The notes: generated by a model not told the origin, from the letters alone. Positions 1-7,764 are shown, numbered from the stretch's first letter. The stretch is DNA of 12,966 bases from Bacteroidota bacterium (GCA_026391755.1 JAPLDN010000296.1:1-12966); one strand, 5' to 3'. Translations and numbers: made by a program.

Positions 1-104
1 GAGCGAAAGCCACGTTGAAAAAATGTGAGCGAAAGCCACGTTGAAAAAATGTGAGCGAAAGCCGTGTTGAAAAAATGCGAGCGAAAGCCGCGTTGAAAAA
101 ATGC
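1..104. repeat. Tandem array of four 26-bp direct repeats, cut by the window edge
   Basis: Four contiguous units start at 1, 27, 53 and 79, with a decayed start of a fifth at 105-108. Each begins GAGCGAAAGCC and continues with a TTGAAAAAATG block. Units 1 and 2 are identical. Units 3 and 4 differ from them only at unit positions 12, 13 and 26, and every change is a transition. Each unit carries GCGAAAGC, which as RNA is a GNRA tetraloop on a 2-bp stem and as DNA is a known very stable mini-hairpin. The period is not a multiple of three and a TGA falls in every unit, so it is not coding. Read in the direction of lptB, each unit has a T6 run. The array lies directly downstream of the lptB stop and may continue left of the window. 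Confidence 0.95.
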
Positions 105-113
105 AAGCATCTC

Positions 114-836
114 TTACCTCAGTTCGAAATTCTCCCCTAAGTACACTTTCCTTACATGCGGGTCGTCGGCAAGCTCGCGGGAAGTGCCTGCCCTCAATAT
201 GGAACCTTCAAAAAGAAGGTATGCCCGGTCGGTGATGGTGAGTGTTTCATGAACATTATGGTCGGTGATGAGCACCCCGATGTTCTTTTCTTTCAGCCTT
301 GAAACGATGTTCTGAATATCTTCAACGGCGATGGGATCTATACCGGCAAAAGGTTCGTCAAGAAGAATGAATTTCGGATCAACGGCAAGGCAGCGGGCGA
401 TCTCACACCTGCGGCGCTCCCCACCCGAAAGGGTTATCCCCTCGCTTTTCCTCACATGCTGGAGGCCAAATTCATCGAGAAGGGTTTCAAGGCGTTCCTT
501 TTGTTTATCCTTGGTAAGGCCTGTGAATTCCAGGATAGCCCTGATATTGTCTTCAACGCTTAATTTGCGGAAGACAGAAGCCTCCTGGGGAAGGTAGCTG
601 ATACCTCTCTGCGCCCGCTTGTACATGGGTTCATTGGTGATATTGATGTTGTCGAGGTATACTTGTCCGGCAAACGGTTTGATGAGGCCGACAATGATAT
701 AAAATGAAGTGGTTTTCCCTGCCCCGTTTGGCCCCAGCAACCCAACGATCTCCCCCTGTTTAAGTTCTACAGAGACTTCATTGACAACAGTTCTCTTACG
801 ATATTTCTTAATAATTTTTTCTGTACGAAGTATCAT
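114..836 (-). CDS. lptB: LPS export ABC transporter ATP-binding protein LptB
   Basis: Cytoplasmic ATPase of the LptB2FG complex, which extracts lipopolysaccharide from the inner membrane and drives it over the LptC/A/D bridge. From the ATG at 836 the protein has 240 residues, normal for LptB. Visible motifs are Walker A GPNGAGKTT (35-43), Q-loop Gln84, signature LSGGE (136-140), Walker B with Asp160-Glu161 inside ILLDEPFAGIDP, and switch His193 in the DHNVHE stretch characteristic of LptB. The reading frame extends 9 codons further to a TTG at 863, but that TTG is part of a TACTTTTG promoter box, so the ATG at 836 is preferred. The stop is TAA at 114-116. It lies 42 bases downstream of the DUF5686 gene on the same strand. 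Kdo-related kdsD in the same cluster supports an LPS role. LivF-type branched amino-acid ATPases are the nearest alternative, but the DHNVHE motif argues against them. Confidence 0.95.
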   Translation of the reverse strand: MILRTEKIIKKYRKRTVVNEVSVELKQGEIVGLLGPNGAGKTTSFYIIVGLIKPFAGQVYLDNINITNEPMYKRAQRGISYLPQEASVFRKLSVEDNIRAILEFTGLTKDKQKERLETLLDEFGLQHVRKSEGITLSGGERRRCEIARCLAVDPKFILLDEPFAGIDPIAVEDIQNIVSRLKEKNIGVLITDHNVHETLTITDRAYLLFEGSILRAGTSRELADDPHVRKVYLGENFELR

Positions 837-860
837 GGGGTAATTTTGTCTTTGCTGATT

Positions 861-890
861 CAAAAGTAGGAAAAAATGTCAGAACGTAAA
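861..890 (-). promoter_or_regulatory. Probable Bacteroidota-type promoter for lptB
   Basis: On the minus strand TACTTTTG (861-868) matches the Bacteroidota -7 consensus TAnnTTTG. A partial -33 element TTTA lies at 887-890 with an 18-bp spacer, inside the last codons of the DUF5686 gene. Predicted transcription start is near 855, giving a leader of about 20 nt before the ATG at 836. It would let lptB be transcribed apart from the upstream genes. Confidence 0.6.
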
Positions 891-3410
891 GTTCATCGAC
901 ACGAAAAGGCCAAATTTAGTGACATTTGGATTTTGAAGATCATGCAGGTGAGTCATCCTCCAAACAGCATCAACCCTGAAAATCTTAAAAATATTTTCAA
1001 TACCGGCGCCGGCTTCCCAGTAAGGTTCGCTTCCGAAAGGCCTCATCTGGTCAGGGAAAAGCGAGTATGCCTCGTTCTTTGGCTCAAGTGTGCCGTAAAC
1101 ACAGCGTGCATGAACGACTTCCCTCCATTTTAATTTCCTGAGAAGTGGAATGTGATTGAAAATGAGGCCGTCAAAGTGATGCGTGAAGTAGACACTGAAC
1201 CACATATCACTTACAAATTCATAATAATTCATAAGGTTTGAAGCATCCTCGTCGAAAAGGAAAGTCTGGTTCCCGTCGTGGTTCCTGAGCAGGGGATAGG
1301 GCAGGGTCCCCCAGATCTTGCCGGCTTCTATCTTGTATTTGGACCAGCCAATGGATGAAAAGTTGAACCATTGCTGAATATTCAGCTGCAATTTATAATA
1401 TTCATAATCGCTTTTAAAGACATGAGGGATGCCGCATGCAAGGCTGACCTGGATGATGGGATAGCTGGAACTGATGGTATAACGGTAAAATTCGGCATTG
1501 ATAAACTTCTCCCGCCAGGATAAGCGGGTATCAAACCGTATTTCGGAAGTATAGATCGAGTTCATGAAAACAGGGCTTAACGGGTCGTTGGGGAACACCA
1601 CAAACTGCGTCATCCCCAAAGGGAACATCTCCCGGTGAGTGAGAGTAATGGTATTAATGAGTCCGTTGAACCATTCATGTTCATAGGCCATTTTATATTC
1701 CCTTACCATGGTAAGTTTGTTATTCGGCCCCCTGTGGAAGATCGACGACAGGATGTTGTCGGTGTAAAATGCATTGGGGCTGAGGCCAAGCTGTTCCACA
1801 TCCCATTTGTATGACGCAGAGAAGTCCCTTCTCGGGTTTTTGCTGAACATATACAGAATGTCGCCTCCCCCCTTGAACTCCCCGTCGAGAGTGCCGTAAG
1901 CCACGTAACCTTCAAGCTGGACCTTTTTGCTGAAGCTGTTGGCAGTTCGGCCTCCGAACCTGAACCTGGCACCTTCCAAACCATTATAGCTGAATAATTT
2001 TGTATACGGTCCGAGTTCAAACTTGCCCCATTTGAGGTAGCCTGTTGTTATCATATAAATCACATCCACATACGTTTTAAAAACAGGCATGTTCTTTACT
2101 GAATCTACCATCTTATAGATGCCCTGTTCCGTTTTATTCAGTCTCTCGGGCCGGTTGTCATCCCAGAATGCATCGTCTTTCTTGCCCGATTCAGGTTCGA
2201 TGAGGACATTCGACGGCATGGAAAAGAATTTTTTCGATTCCGGGAGGTCAAATTGAAATTCCGAGTATTGCACTGTGCGGTGGGCGAAGAATCCTATAAG
2301 TTTCCGGGCATTTTCCACCACATTGAAATCAACCGAGAATTTGTCCTTTGTCAGAAGCCAGTACTGGCCGTTGGCCCGCTCGTATTCCTGGGCAATAGCC
2401 AGGTCATTCACGAAATTAATGTTTGCATCGCTGGCTATTCGCATATCAAGTTTTTTTACGGCAAACGATGTGTCGGCGATCCAGATGTTCCCTGTAAACG
2501 TCAGCTCCTGTTTGCGCTTTGGCTTGAACATCAGGTGGTAGCACCAGTTATTCCCAATATAGGTCGAATCAACCAGATAGTACTTGTATGCATCCAGGCC
2601 GAAATCTGCTATAGGGCTGATGAAATTCTTCTCGAAGACAAGGACGTAGTCCTTGTAAACATCAACCTCCTGTGAAAGGTTTCCGAGAAACTGGGATATA
2701 CTTTCATTCTCAAGTCCTGAAAGCCGGCTTGCCTTGATTACTTCTTTCTTCGAGCGGGGCGACTTCCTGTAATAGACCTCCGACATTGTTTCGGTAATGA
2801 AAACAGGGAGGTAGGATTTTCCGTTGATAGTGGATGTGTCAACGTAATTCCAAACGAAATCGAAGGGTTTAAGGATCTTTCTCTTTTTTAGTTTCTCGCT
2901 GATATTATTGGCATCGACTTCGATCTTGGTATAAGCCTTATACTGGTAGGTTTCAAATGACTGCAGCATATTTGATTTCTTATGCTCTATCACTTTCTGA
3001 AGTATGATATCCGCCGGATTCCCCTTATAGCGGACCACCACTTCCCGGAGGTTGTAAAGCTGGGGTTCAAGCTCGAAATCGACAGTCTGGAACTGGTGAA
3101 GACTGATTTTCCTGGTCATGTTAAAATAACCGAGAAGGGAAGCCCTGAGACTGTCGGCTTTCACTTTGAATTCCAGGGCATAATTCCCGTTAAAATCGGT
3201 TAGGGTTCCCAGGGTAGTGCCTTTCAGCACGATATTTACAAACGGGATGGCTTCACCTGTTTTGGCATCTTTTACATGGCCCATGATCTTTGTCACCTGC
3301 GAAACTGCGGTGATTGAAAAGGCCAGGATAAAAGTGAAACAGAGGGGCACGAATTTTCGCGCCCCCGGGAAATCAGTTATATGATATGAGATGTTATATT
3401 TCAGGTCCAT
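879..3410 (-). CDS. DUF5686 and carboxypeptidase-like regulatory domain outer-membrane protein
   Basis: Large envelope protein of a Bacteroidota family with no established function. From the ATG at 3410 it has 843 residues. A hydrophobic segment at about 20-38 ending AVSQ looks like a signal peptide, though its N-terminal region of about 20 residues is long. Next comes a CarboxypepD_reg-like beta-sandwich (about 44-115, with GHVKDAKTGEAIPFVNIVLK and DFNGNY), then the DUF5686 region from about 128 (NPADIILQKVIEHK, YQYKAYTKIEVD). The C-terminal half is rich in alternating aromatic strands and ends in Phe (SMNFTF), as expected of an outer-membrane beta-barrel; this location is inference. Alternative in-frame starts are ATG 3425 and TTG 3437. 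The ATG at 3410 overlaps the AhpD-like stop by 17 bp, suggesting translational coupling. It is not a SusC-type receptor: no TonB plug motif is seen. Confidence 0.88.
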   Translation of the reverse strand: MDLKYNISYHITDFPGARKFVPLCFTFILAFSITAVSQVTKIMGHVKDAKTGEAIPFVNIVLKGTTLGTLTDFNGNYALEFKVKADSLRASLLGYFNMTRKISLHQFQTVDFELEPQLYNLREVVVRYKGNPADIILQKVIEHKKSNMLQSFETYQYKAYTKIEVDANNISEKLKKRKILKPFDFVWNYVDTSTINGKSYLPVFITETMSEVYYRKSPRSKKEVIKASRLSGLENESISQFLGNLSQEVDVYKDYVLVFEKNFISPIADFGLDAYKYYLVDSTYIGNNWCYHLMFKPKRKQELTFTGNIWIADTSFAVKKLDMRIASDANINFVNDLAIAQEYERANGQYWLLTKDKFSVDFNVVENARKLIGFFAHRTVQYSEFQFDLPESKKFFSMPSNVLIEPESGKKDDAFWDDNRPERLNKTEQGIYKMVDSVKNMPVFKTYVDVIYMITTGYLKWGKFELGPYTKLFSYNGLEGARFRFGGRTANSFSKKVQLEGYVAYGTLDGEFKGGGDILYMFSKNPRRDFSASYKWDVEQLGLSPNAFYTDNILSSIFHRGPNNKLTMVREYKMAYEHEWFNGLINTITLTHREMFPLGMTQFVVFPNDPLSPVFMNSIYTSEIRFDTRLSWREKFINAEFYRYTISSSYPIIQVSLACGIPHVFKSDYEYYKLQLNIQQWFNFSSIGWSKYKIEAGKIWGTLPYPLLRNHDGNQTFLFDEDASNLMNYYEFVSDMWFSVYFTHHFDGLIFNHIPLLRKLKWREVVHARCVYGTLEPKNEAYSLFPDQMRPFGSEPYWEAGAGIENIFKIFRVDAVWRMTHLHDLQNPNVTKFGLFVSMNFTF

Positions 3411-3750
3411 CTTCGGAAAGTTCATCCCAGAATTCAACAGCCCGCCGGAGGTGCGGGATCACTATGCTTCCGCCAACCAGAGTTGCGATGGCAAATACCT
3501 CCGACAGTTCTTCGCTGTTCACTTTCTGCTCATGGCATTTGATGAGATGGTAGCGCACACAATCGTCGCAACGCAGCACCATGGATGCAACAAGACCCAT
3601 CATTTCCTTGGTCCTGACCGGCAGGGCCCCTTCCATATAGGCATTGGTATCGATATTGTAAATACGTTTGATCACCTTATTATCCAGGGCGAGGATCTTT
3701 TCGTTCATTTTCTCCCTGTAGGTGTTGAATTCATCAAGTTTCTTTCCCAT
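3394..3750 (-). CDS. AhpD-like / carboxymuconolactone decarboxylase family protein
   Basis: A 118-residue, all-helical single-domain protein of the CMD/AhpD superfamily with no signal peptide, so cytoplasmic. The redox motif reads CDDCVRYH: Cys61 and Cys64 are the CxxC pair, His68 follows at +4, and Glu49 sits 12 residues before Cys61. This matches the E-x11-C-x2-C-x3-H arrangement of AhpD peroxidase/disulfide reductases, although the His between the cysteines of mycobacterial AhpD is Asp63 here. True gamma-carboxymuconolactone decarboxylases lack the CxxC, so a thiol-redox activity is more likely than decarboxylation. The partner and substrate are not evident; no AhpC or lipoyl protein is nearby. 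The ATG at 3750 lies 6 bases after the kdsD stop, and its 3' end overlaps the DUF5686 start, so it should be co-transcribed with both. Confidence 0.9.
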   Translation of the reverse strand: MGKKLDEFNTYREKMNEKILALDNKVIKRIYNIDTNAYMEGALPVRTKEMMGLVASMVLRCDDCVRYHLIKCHEQKVNSEELSEVFAIATLVGGSIVIPHLRRAVEFWDELSEDGPEI

Positions 3751-3756
3751 TGAGTA

Positions 3757-4722
3757 TCAGATTATGCCTTCTTTAAGAATATCATGAAGGTGGATGACCC
3801 CTTTGTAGGATGACCTGTCGACAACAAGAAGTTGTGTAATATTGTTTTTTCGCATCAAAGTCAGTGCATCGATCACGAGCGTTGAAGGCTTGATGGTCTT
3901 AGGCCCGGGCGACATCACATCACTGGCTTTAAGTTTACGCAGGTCAAGATCCTTTTCAAGCATGCGTCTGAGGTCTCCGTCGGTAACGATACCGATAAGC
4001 TTTGTTCCTTCAAGCACTGCTGTTGCGCCCAGCCGTTTTGAGGAGATCTCGATAATCACTTTTTGTATGTCATCAGTCCCCTTGACCATGGGTTTCTGGT
4101 TGCGGATATAGAGATCCGAGACTTTAAGATACATTTTCTTTCCAAGGGCTCCGCCCGGATGAAATTTTGCGAAATCGCCGGCGGTGAACCCTCTGGCCTC
4201 AAGCAGGCATATGGCCAGAGCATCGCCCATGACCATCTGGGCCGTGGTACTTGATGTAGGGGCAAGGTTATTCGGGCAGGCTTCCCTTGAAACGGTAGTG
4301 TCGATCACATAGTCGGACTGGAGTGCAAGGTATGAACCGGTGTTCCCGACAAGTGATATAAGCAGGCTGCCATGTTGTTTCAGCAGGGGGACCAGGACTT
4401 TGATCTCGGGTGTTTCCCCGCTTTTTGAAAGGCAAATGATGATATCGTCTTTCTGAATAATGCCCAGGTCTCCGTGAATAGCATCGGCAGCGTGCATAAA
4501 GATTGCAGGAGTTCCCGTCGAGTTGAAGGTGGCAACAATTTTCTGGCCGATGATAGCACTTTTCCCTATCCCCGTTACCACAACCCTGCCTTTCGTTTTT
4601 ATGATATGCCCAACGCATTTCAGAAAATCATCATTAACCGATTTAGACAGGCTCTTAATTGCTGCTGCTTCATCCTCAATTGTGCGGATTGCAACTTTTT
4701 TCAATGCGTCAGATGTTTTCAA
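3757..4722 (-). CDS. kdsD: KpsF/GutQ family D-arabinose-5-phosphate isomerase (KdsD)
   Basis: Interconverts D-ribulose-5-phosphate and D-arabinose-5-phosphate, the first committed step toward Kdo of the LPS inner core. The 321-residue length fits the family. An SIS domain (about 35-175) is followed by two CBS domains (about 204-262 and 266-321). Comparison with E. coli KdsD puts the catalytic set at Lys54 (GIGKSA), Glu106 (SGETPE), Glu147 (REACPNNLAPTSSTT) and His188 (FHPGGALGK), all present. The start must be non-ATG: an in-frame TAA lies four codons upstream, the first internal ATG is in the SIS domain, and TTG at 4722 gives the full conserved N-terminus (TTG at 4704 is possible). It heads the minus-strand cluster kdsD, AhpD-like, DUF5686. 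GutQ-type paralogues cannot be excluded, but proximity to lptB favours the Kdo role. Confidence 0.93.
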   Translation of the reverse strand: MKTSDALKKVAIRTIEDEAAAIKSLSKSVNDDFLKCVGHIIKTKGRVVVTGIGKSAIIGQKIVATFNSTGTPAIFMHAADAIHGDLGIIQKDDIIICLSKSGETPEIKVLVPLLKQHGSLLISLVGNTGSYLALQSDYVIDTTVSREACPNNLAPTSSTTAQMVMGDALAICLLEARGFTAGDFAKFHPGGALGKKMYLKVSDLYIRNQKPMVKGTDDIQKVIIEISSKRLGATAVLEGTKLIGIVTDGDLRRMLEKDLDLRKLKASDVMSPGPKTIKPSTLVIDALTLMRKNNITQLLVVDRSSYKGVIHLHDILKEGII

Positions 4723-4743
4723 TGCACAATTTTTTTAATTTTT

Positions 4744-4777
4744 TTTGGTTATTTTGAGATGTTTATGTTTATATTTG
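4744..4777 (+). promoter_or_regulatory. Probable promoter for recQ
   Basis: TATATTTG at 4770-4777 matches the TAnnTTTG -7 box, with TTTG at 4744-4747 as a -33 element and a slightly long 22-bp spacer. Predicted start is near 4782, giving a leader of about 60 nt to the recQ ATG at 4844. The region is embedded in a T-rich tract (4730-4747). Confidence 0.5.
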
Positions 4778-4816
4778 TATATAAGAGCTAAAAAATTAAT
4801 AATCAAGTTCGTCCAA

Positions 4817-4824
4817 CAAAAGTA
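4817..4824 (-). promoter_or_regulatory. Probable -7 box for kdsD
   Basis: The minus strand reads TACTTTTG here, identical to the boxes before lptB and the TonB-dependent receptor. No clear TTTG -33 element is seen; the nearest is TTTC at 4841-4844. Predicted start is near 4812, giving a leader of about 90 nt that crosses the recQ promoter. No other TAnnTTTG box lies closer to the kdsD start. Confidence 0.45.
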
Positions 4825-4843
4825 CGAAATTAATCATATTGAA

Positions 4844-7045
4844 ATGGCAGTAAGCAAAGACGTATACAAGCTGCACGAAGTATTAAAAAAAGTTTTTGGG
4901 TTTGATGGTTTTAAAGGCAGCCAGGAAGCTGTGATCCTTAATGTCCTGGCTAAAAAAGATACATTTGTGATAATGCCCACAGGGGGTGGTAAATCATTGT
5001 GTTACCAAATGCCCGCCCTGGTTCTTCCCGGTACCGCCATCATCGTATCCCCGCTCATCGCCCTCATGAAGAATCAGGTCGATTCCATGAGAAGCTTCGG
5101 CACCGAAGAGGAAGTGGCTCATTTCATGAATTCTTCTCTCACCAAACAGGAGATCACCCAGGTAAAAAAAGATGTGACAAGAGGGAAGACGAAACTTTTA
5201 TACGTTGCTCCCGAAACAATCACCAAGGAAGAGAACATAGATTTCCTTAAAAAGATCAACATATCCTTTTACGCTATCGACGAGGCGCATTGTATTTCGG
5301 AATGGGGCCACGATTTCAGGCCCGAATACCGCAGGCTGAGGCCGATCATCCAGGCTATTGGCCAGGATGTGCCAGTCATCGCATTAACGGCGACAGCCAC
5401 ACCCAAGGTGCAGCAGGATATCCAGAAGAACCTGAACATGATGGATGCCACGGTTTTCAAGGCATCCTTCAACAGACCCAACCTGTATTATGAAGTCAGG
5501 GCCAAAACAAAAAACTCATCCAAGGATATCATTAAATATATCAAGGGGCATCTGGGTAAATCCGGTATTGTATATTGTCTCAGCCGTAAAAAGGTCGAGG
5601 AACTTGCCGATACCCTCGTGGTAAACGGGATTAAAGCGCTTCCTTACCATGCAGGCCTTGATGCGGCAACCCGAAGGTCGAACCAGGATAAATTCCTGAT
5701 GGAAGAGGTTGATGTGATCGTGGCAACCATTGCTTTTGGCATGGGCATCGACAAACCCGACGTGAGGTATGTAATCCATAACGACATGCCCAAGAGCCTC
5801 GAAGGATATTACCAGGAAACAGGCCGTGCAGGCAGGGATGACGGGGAAGGCAATTGCATTGCTTTCTATGCTTATGAAGACATACAAAAACTTGAAAAGT
5901 TCCTTAAAGGCAAATCGGTTGCCGAACAGGAAATAGCAAAACAGCTCTTACTCGAAACCGTTGGCTACAGCGAATCTTCGGTTTGCCGTCGCAAACAGCT
6001 TCTGCATTATTTTGGGGAGATATTCAGGGAAGAAAACTGCCAGAATTGCGATAACTGCATGCATCCCAGGAAAAAATTTGAAGGAAAGCAATATGTGCAG
6101 CTGGTTCTTGAAACCGTTGTTGCGGTCAAGCAGCAGTTCAAGAACAAGCATATAATCAATATTATTATCGGCAAGAACTCAGCCACGATCAAATCCTATA
6201 AGCATAACAAACTGCCCGAATTCGGCAAGGGGGCTGCAAAAGAGGAGAAGTTCTGGAATGCTGTGATCAGGCAGGCCCTGATCGAAAGGTTGCTCACCAA
6301 GGACATTGAAAACTACGGTTTGCTGAAGATCAGCCCCGAGGGTACTGAATTTTTGAAGAACCCTTATTCCATGATGCTCATGGATGACCGGGACTATGAA
6401 AATCCCGAGGAGGAGGACCTGATGGAAGCTATGGGGTCAAAGAGCAGCACGGCCGATAAAACCTTATTTGCTTTGCTTAAAGACCTTAGGAAGGAAATTG
6501 CCCGCAAGGAAAAACTCCCTCCTTTCGTTATTTTCCAGGACCCTTCGCTTGAGGATATGGCCATCCAGTATCCTATCAACCCTGAAGAACTGAAGCAGAT
6601 CACAGGTGTTGGCAGCGGGAAGGCACATAAATACGGCAAACCTTTCCTTGACCTCATCAAGGAATATGTCGAGGAAAACGAGATCATCAGGCCGATGGAC
6701 ATGGTCGTGAAATCGGTGGTGAACAAGTCGGGGATCAAAGTGTATATCATCCGCAGTATAGACCGTAAGATTGCACTAGAAGATATTGCTCTTGCCAAGA
6801 ACCTGAGTTTCTCGGAATTGCTTACAGAGATTGAAAGTATTGTAGGCTCGGGAACCAAGATCGATCTCGATTATTATATTAATGAAGTTATTGATCCTTA
6901 CCACCAGGAAGAAATTTTCGAGTACTTTCGCAAAGCGGAATCGGATTCCATTAATGAAGCCCTTCGTGAACTTGGTGAAGATGAGTTCACCGAAGAAGAA
7001 ATCCGTCTTATTCGCATCAAATTCATGTCGGAATTAGGTAATTAA
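4844..7045 (+). CDS. recQ: ATP-dependent DNA helicase RecQ
   Basis: 3'-5' DNA helicase of recombination repair. From the ATG at 4844 it has 733 residues; the frame is open 33 codons further to a TTG at 4745, but that part overlaps the promoter region and is unlike RecQ. Helicase motifs: Walker A PTGGGKS (45-51), DEAH (146-149) with the RecQ aromatic loop SEWGHDFRPEYRRL, TATATP motif III, motif V FGMGIDKPDV, motif VI QETGRAGR (324-331). The RQC zinc site is Cys381, Cys399, Cys402, Cys405, followed by a winged helix to about 507. An HRDC domain spans about 540-615 (LPPFVIFQDPSLEDMA). A C-terminal extension of about 115 residues, rich in charged helices, is absent from E. coli RecQ (609 aa) but matches the usual length in Bacteroidota. 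It is divergent from kdsD and 11 bases upstream of the OmpH-like gene. Confidence 0.96.
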   Translation: MAVSKDVYKLHEVLKKVFGFDGFKGSQEAVILNVLAKKDTFVIMPTGGGKSLCYQMPALVLPGTAIIVSPLIALMKNQVDSMRSFGTEEEVAHFMNSSLTKQEITQVKKDVTRGKTKLLYVAPETITKEENIDFLKKINISFYAIDEAHCISEWGHDFRPEYRRLRPIIQAIGQDVPVIALTATATPKVQQDIQKNLNMMDATVFKASFNRPNLYYEVRAKTKNSSKDIIKYIKGHLGKSGIVYCLSRKKVEELADTLVVNGIKALPYHAGLDAATRRSNQDKFLMEEVDVIVATIAFGMGIDKPDVRYVIHNDMPKSLEGYYQETGRAGRDDGEGNCIAFYAYEDIQKLEKFLKGKSVAEQEIAKQLLLETVGYSESSVCRRKQLLHYFGEIFREENCQNCDNCMHPRKKFEGKQYVQLVLETVVAVKQQFKNKHIINIIIGKNSATIKSYKHNKLPEFGKGAAKEEKFWNAVIRQALIERLLTKDIENYGLLKISPEGTEFLKNPYSMMLMDDRDYENPEEEDLMEAMGSKSSTADKTLFALLKDLRKEIARKEKLPPFVIFQDPSLEDMAIQYPINPEELKQITGVGSGKAHKYGKPFLDLIKEYVEENEIIRPMDMVVKSVVNKSGIKVYIIRSIDRKIALEDIALAKNLSFSELLTEIESIVGSGTKIDLDYYINEVIDPYHQEEIFEYFRKAESDSINEALRELGEDEFTEEEIRLIRIKFMSELGN

Positions 7046-7056
7046 AACGTTAAATC

Positions 7057-7764
7057 ATGCAGGAAGAAATTGGAAATAAGCCTGAAGAGATTCAGGAAAA
7101 TTCAGCTATTGAGCTGACGGAAACTCCCGGAGCCCCCTCCGTAACAGCTAAACATCCGTTTTTTGTTTTTACAATAAATACAGTTCTGGGGCTTGTCCTC
7201 CTGGCAGGCCTTGTCATCTTGTACATCCTGGTGCTGACTAAAAAGGATAACCAGGTTCAGCTGCCACCGGCATTGCAAAATTCCAAAGGCAAGGCCCTTT
7301 CGGTTGTTTACCTGAACCTCGACTCCCTGAACCTGAAATACGAGTTCATCAGAAACCTCAGAAAAGACCTTGAATCGACTGTGAACAGGTTGCAGGGTGA
7401 ACTCAAAAAAGACGAGGAAAGCCTGCAAAAGGACGGGGCCGATTTTCAGCAGAAAGTTCAGGCCAATGCAATTTCAGAAGAGAAGTCCAAGCAGATTTAT
7501 GAGATCCTGATGAAGAGGCAGCAGGAACTTCTTGAGAAGAAGGACAGGTATACGCAAATGATGACCCAGCAGCAGCTGGCAATGAACCAGGTCCTGACCG
7601 ATACCCTGACCACTTTTCTGAAGCGCTTCAACCGGACTTACAGGTTTGATTATATCATGGGATATAAGAGCGACGGAGAGATCCTTGTGGCAAATGACAC
7701 CCTTGATATTACCCATACAATTCTGGAGGCAATCAATAAGGAATACCTGGAAAGAAAGAAATAA
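7057..7764 (+). CDS. OmpH/Skp-like periplasmic chaperone with N-terminal membrane anchor
   Basis: A 235-residue protein of the OmpH (Skp) family, whose best-known member escorts unfolded outer-membrane proteins through the periplasm. A polar 35-residue cytoplasmic N-terminus is followed by one membrane segment (about 36-60) that ends in charged TKKD with no cleavage motif, so it is probably a signal anchor rather than a soluble Skp. The family start motif VVYLNLDSLNLKYE is at 83-96. A long, Gln/Lys/Glu-rich coiled coil runs about 95-190, and the typical OmpH end follows (YRFDYIMGYKSDGEILVANDTLDITHTILEAINKEY). The start is ATG 7057, 11 bases after recQ. The stop overlaps the next gene's start as TAATG at 7762-7766, implying coupled translation. 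The trimeric tentacle fold is known for Skp and is assumed here. Confidence 0.87.
   Translation: MQEEIGNKPEEIQENSAIELTETPGAPSVTAKHPFFVFTINTVLGLVLLAGLVILYILVLTKKDNQVQLPPALQNSKGKALSVVYLNLDSLNLKYEFIRNLRKDLESTVNRLQGELKKDEESLQKDGADFQQKVQANAISEEKSKQIYEILMKRQQELLEKKDRYTQMMTQQQLAMNQVLTDTLTTFLKRFNRTYRFDYIMGYKSDGEILVANDTLDITHTILEAINKEYLERKK

Noticed and set aside
1..104. CRISPR-like array
   Set aside because: The units are directly contiguous with no unique spacers, and no cas genes are in the window.
2253..2675. 140-codon open frame on the plus strand inside the DUF5686 gene
   Set aside because: It lies wholly antisense to a well-supported gene, has no recognisable domain and no promoter or ribosome-binding signal; treated as a shadow frame.
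3391..3753. 120-codon open frame antisense to the AhpD-like gene
   Set aside because: It mirrors almost exactly the real gene on the other strand, which has a complete catalytic motif; the plus-strand translation matches nothing known to me.
4745..4843. 33-codon N-terminal extension of RecQ from a TTG
   Set aside because: It overlaps the promoter and T-rich leader and is unlike RecQ N-termini; the ATG at 4844 gives the expected start.
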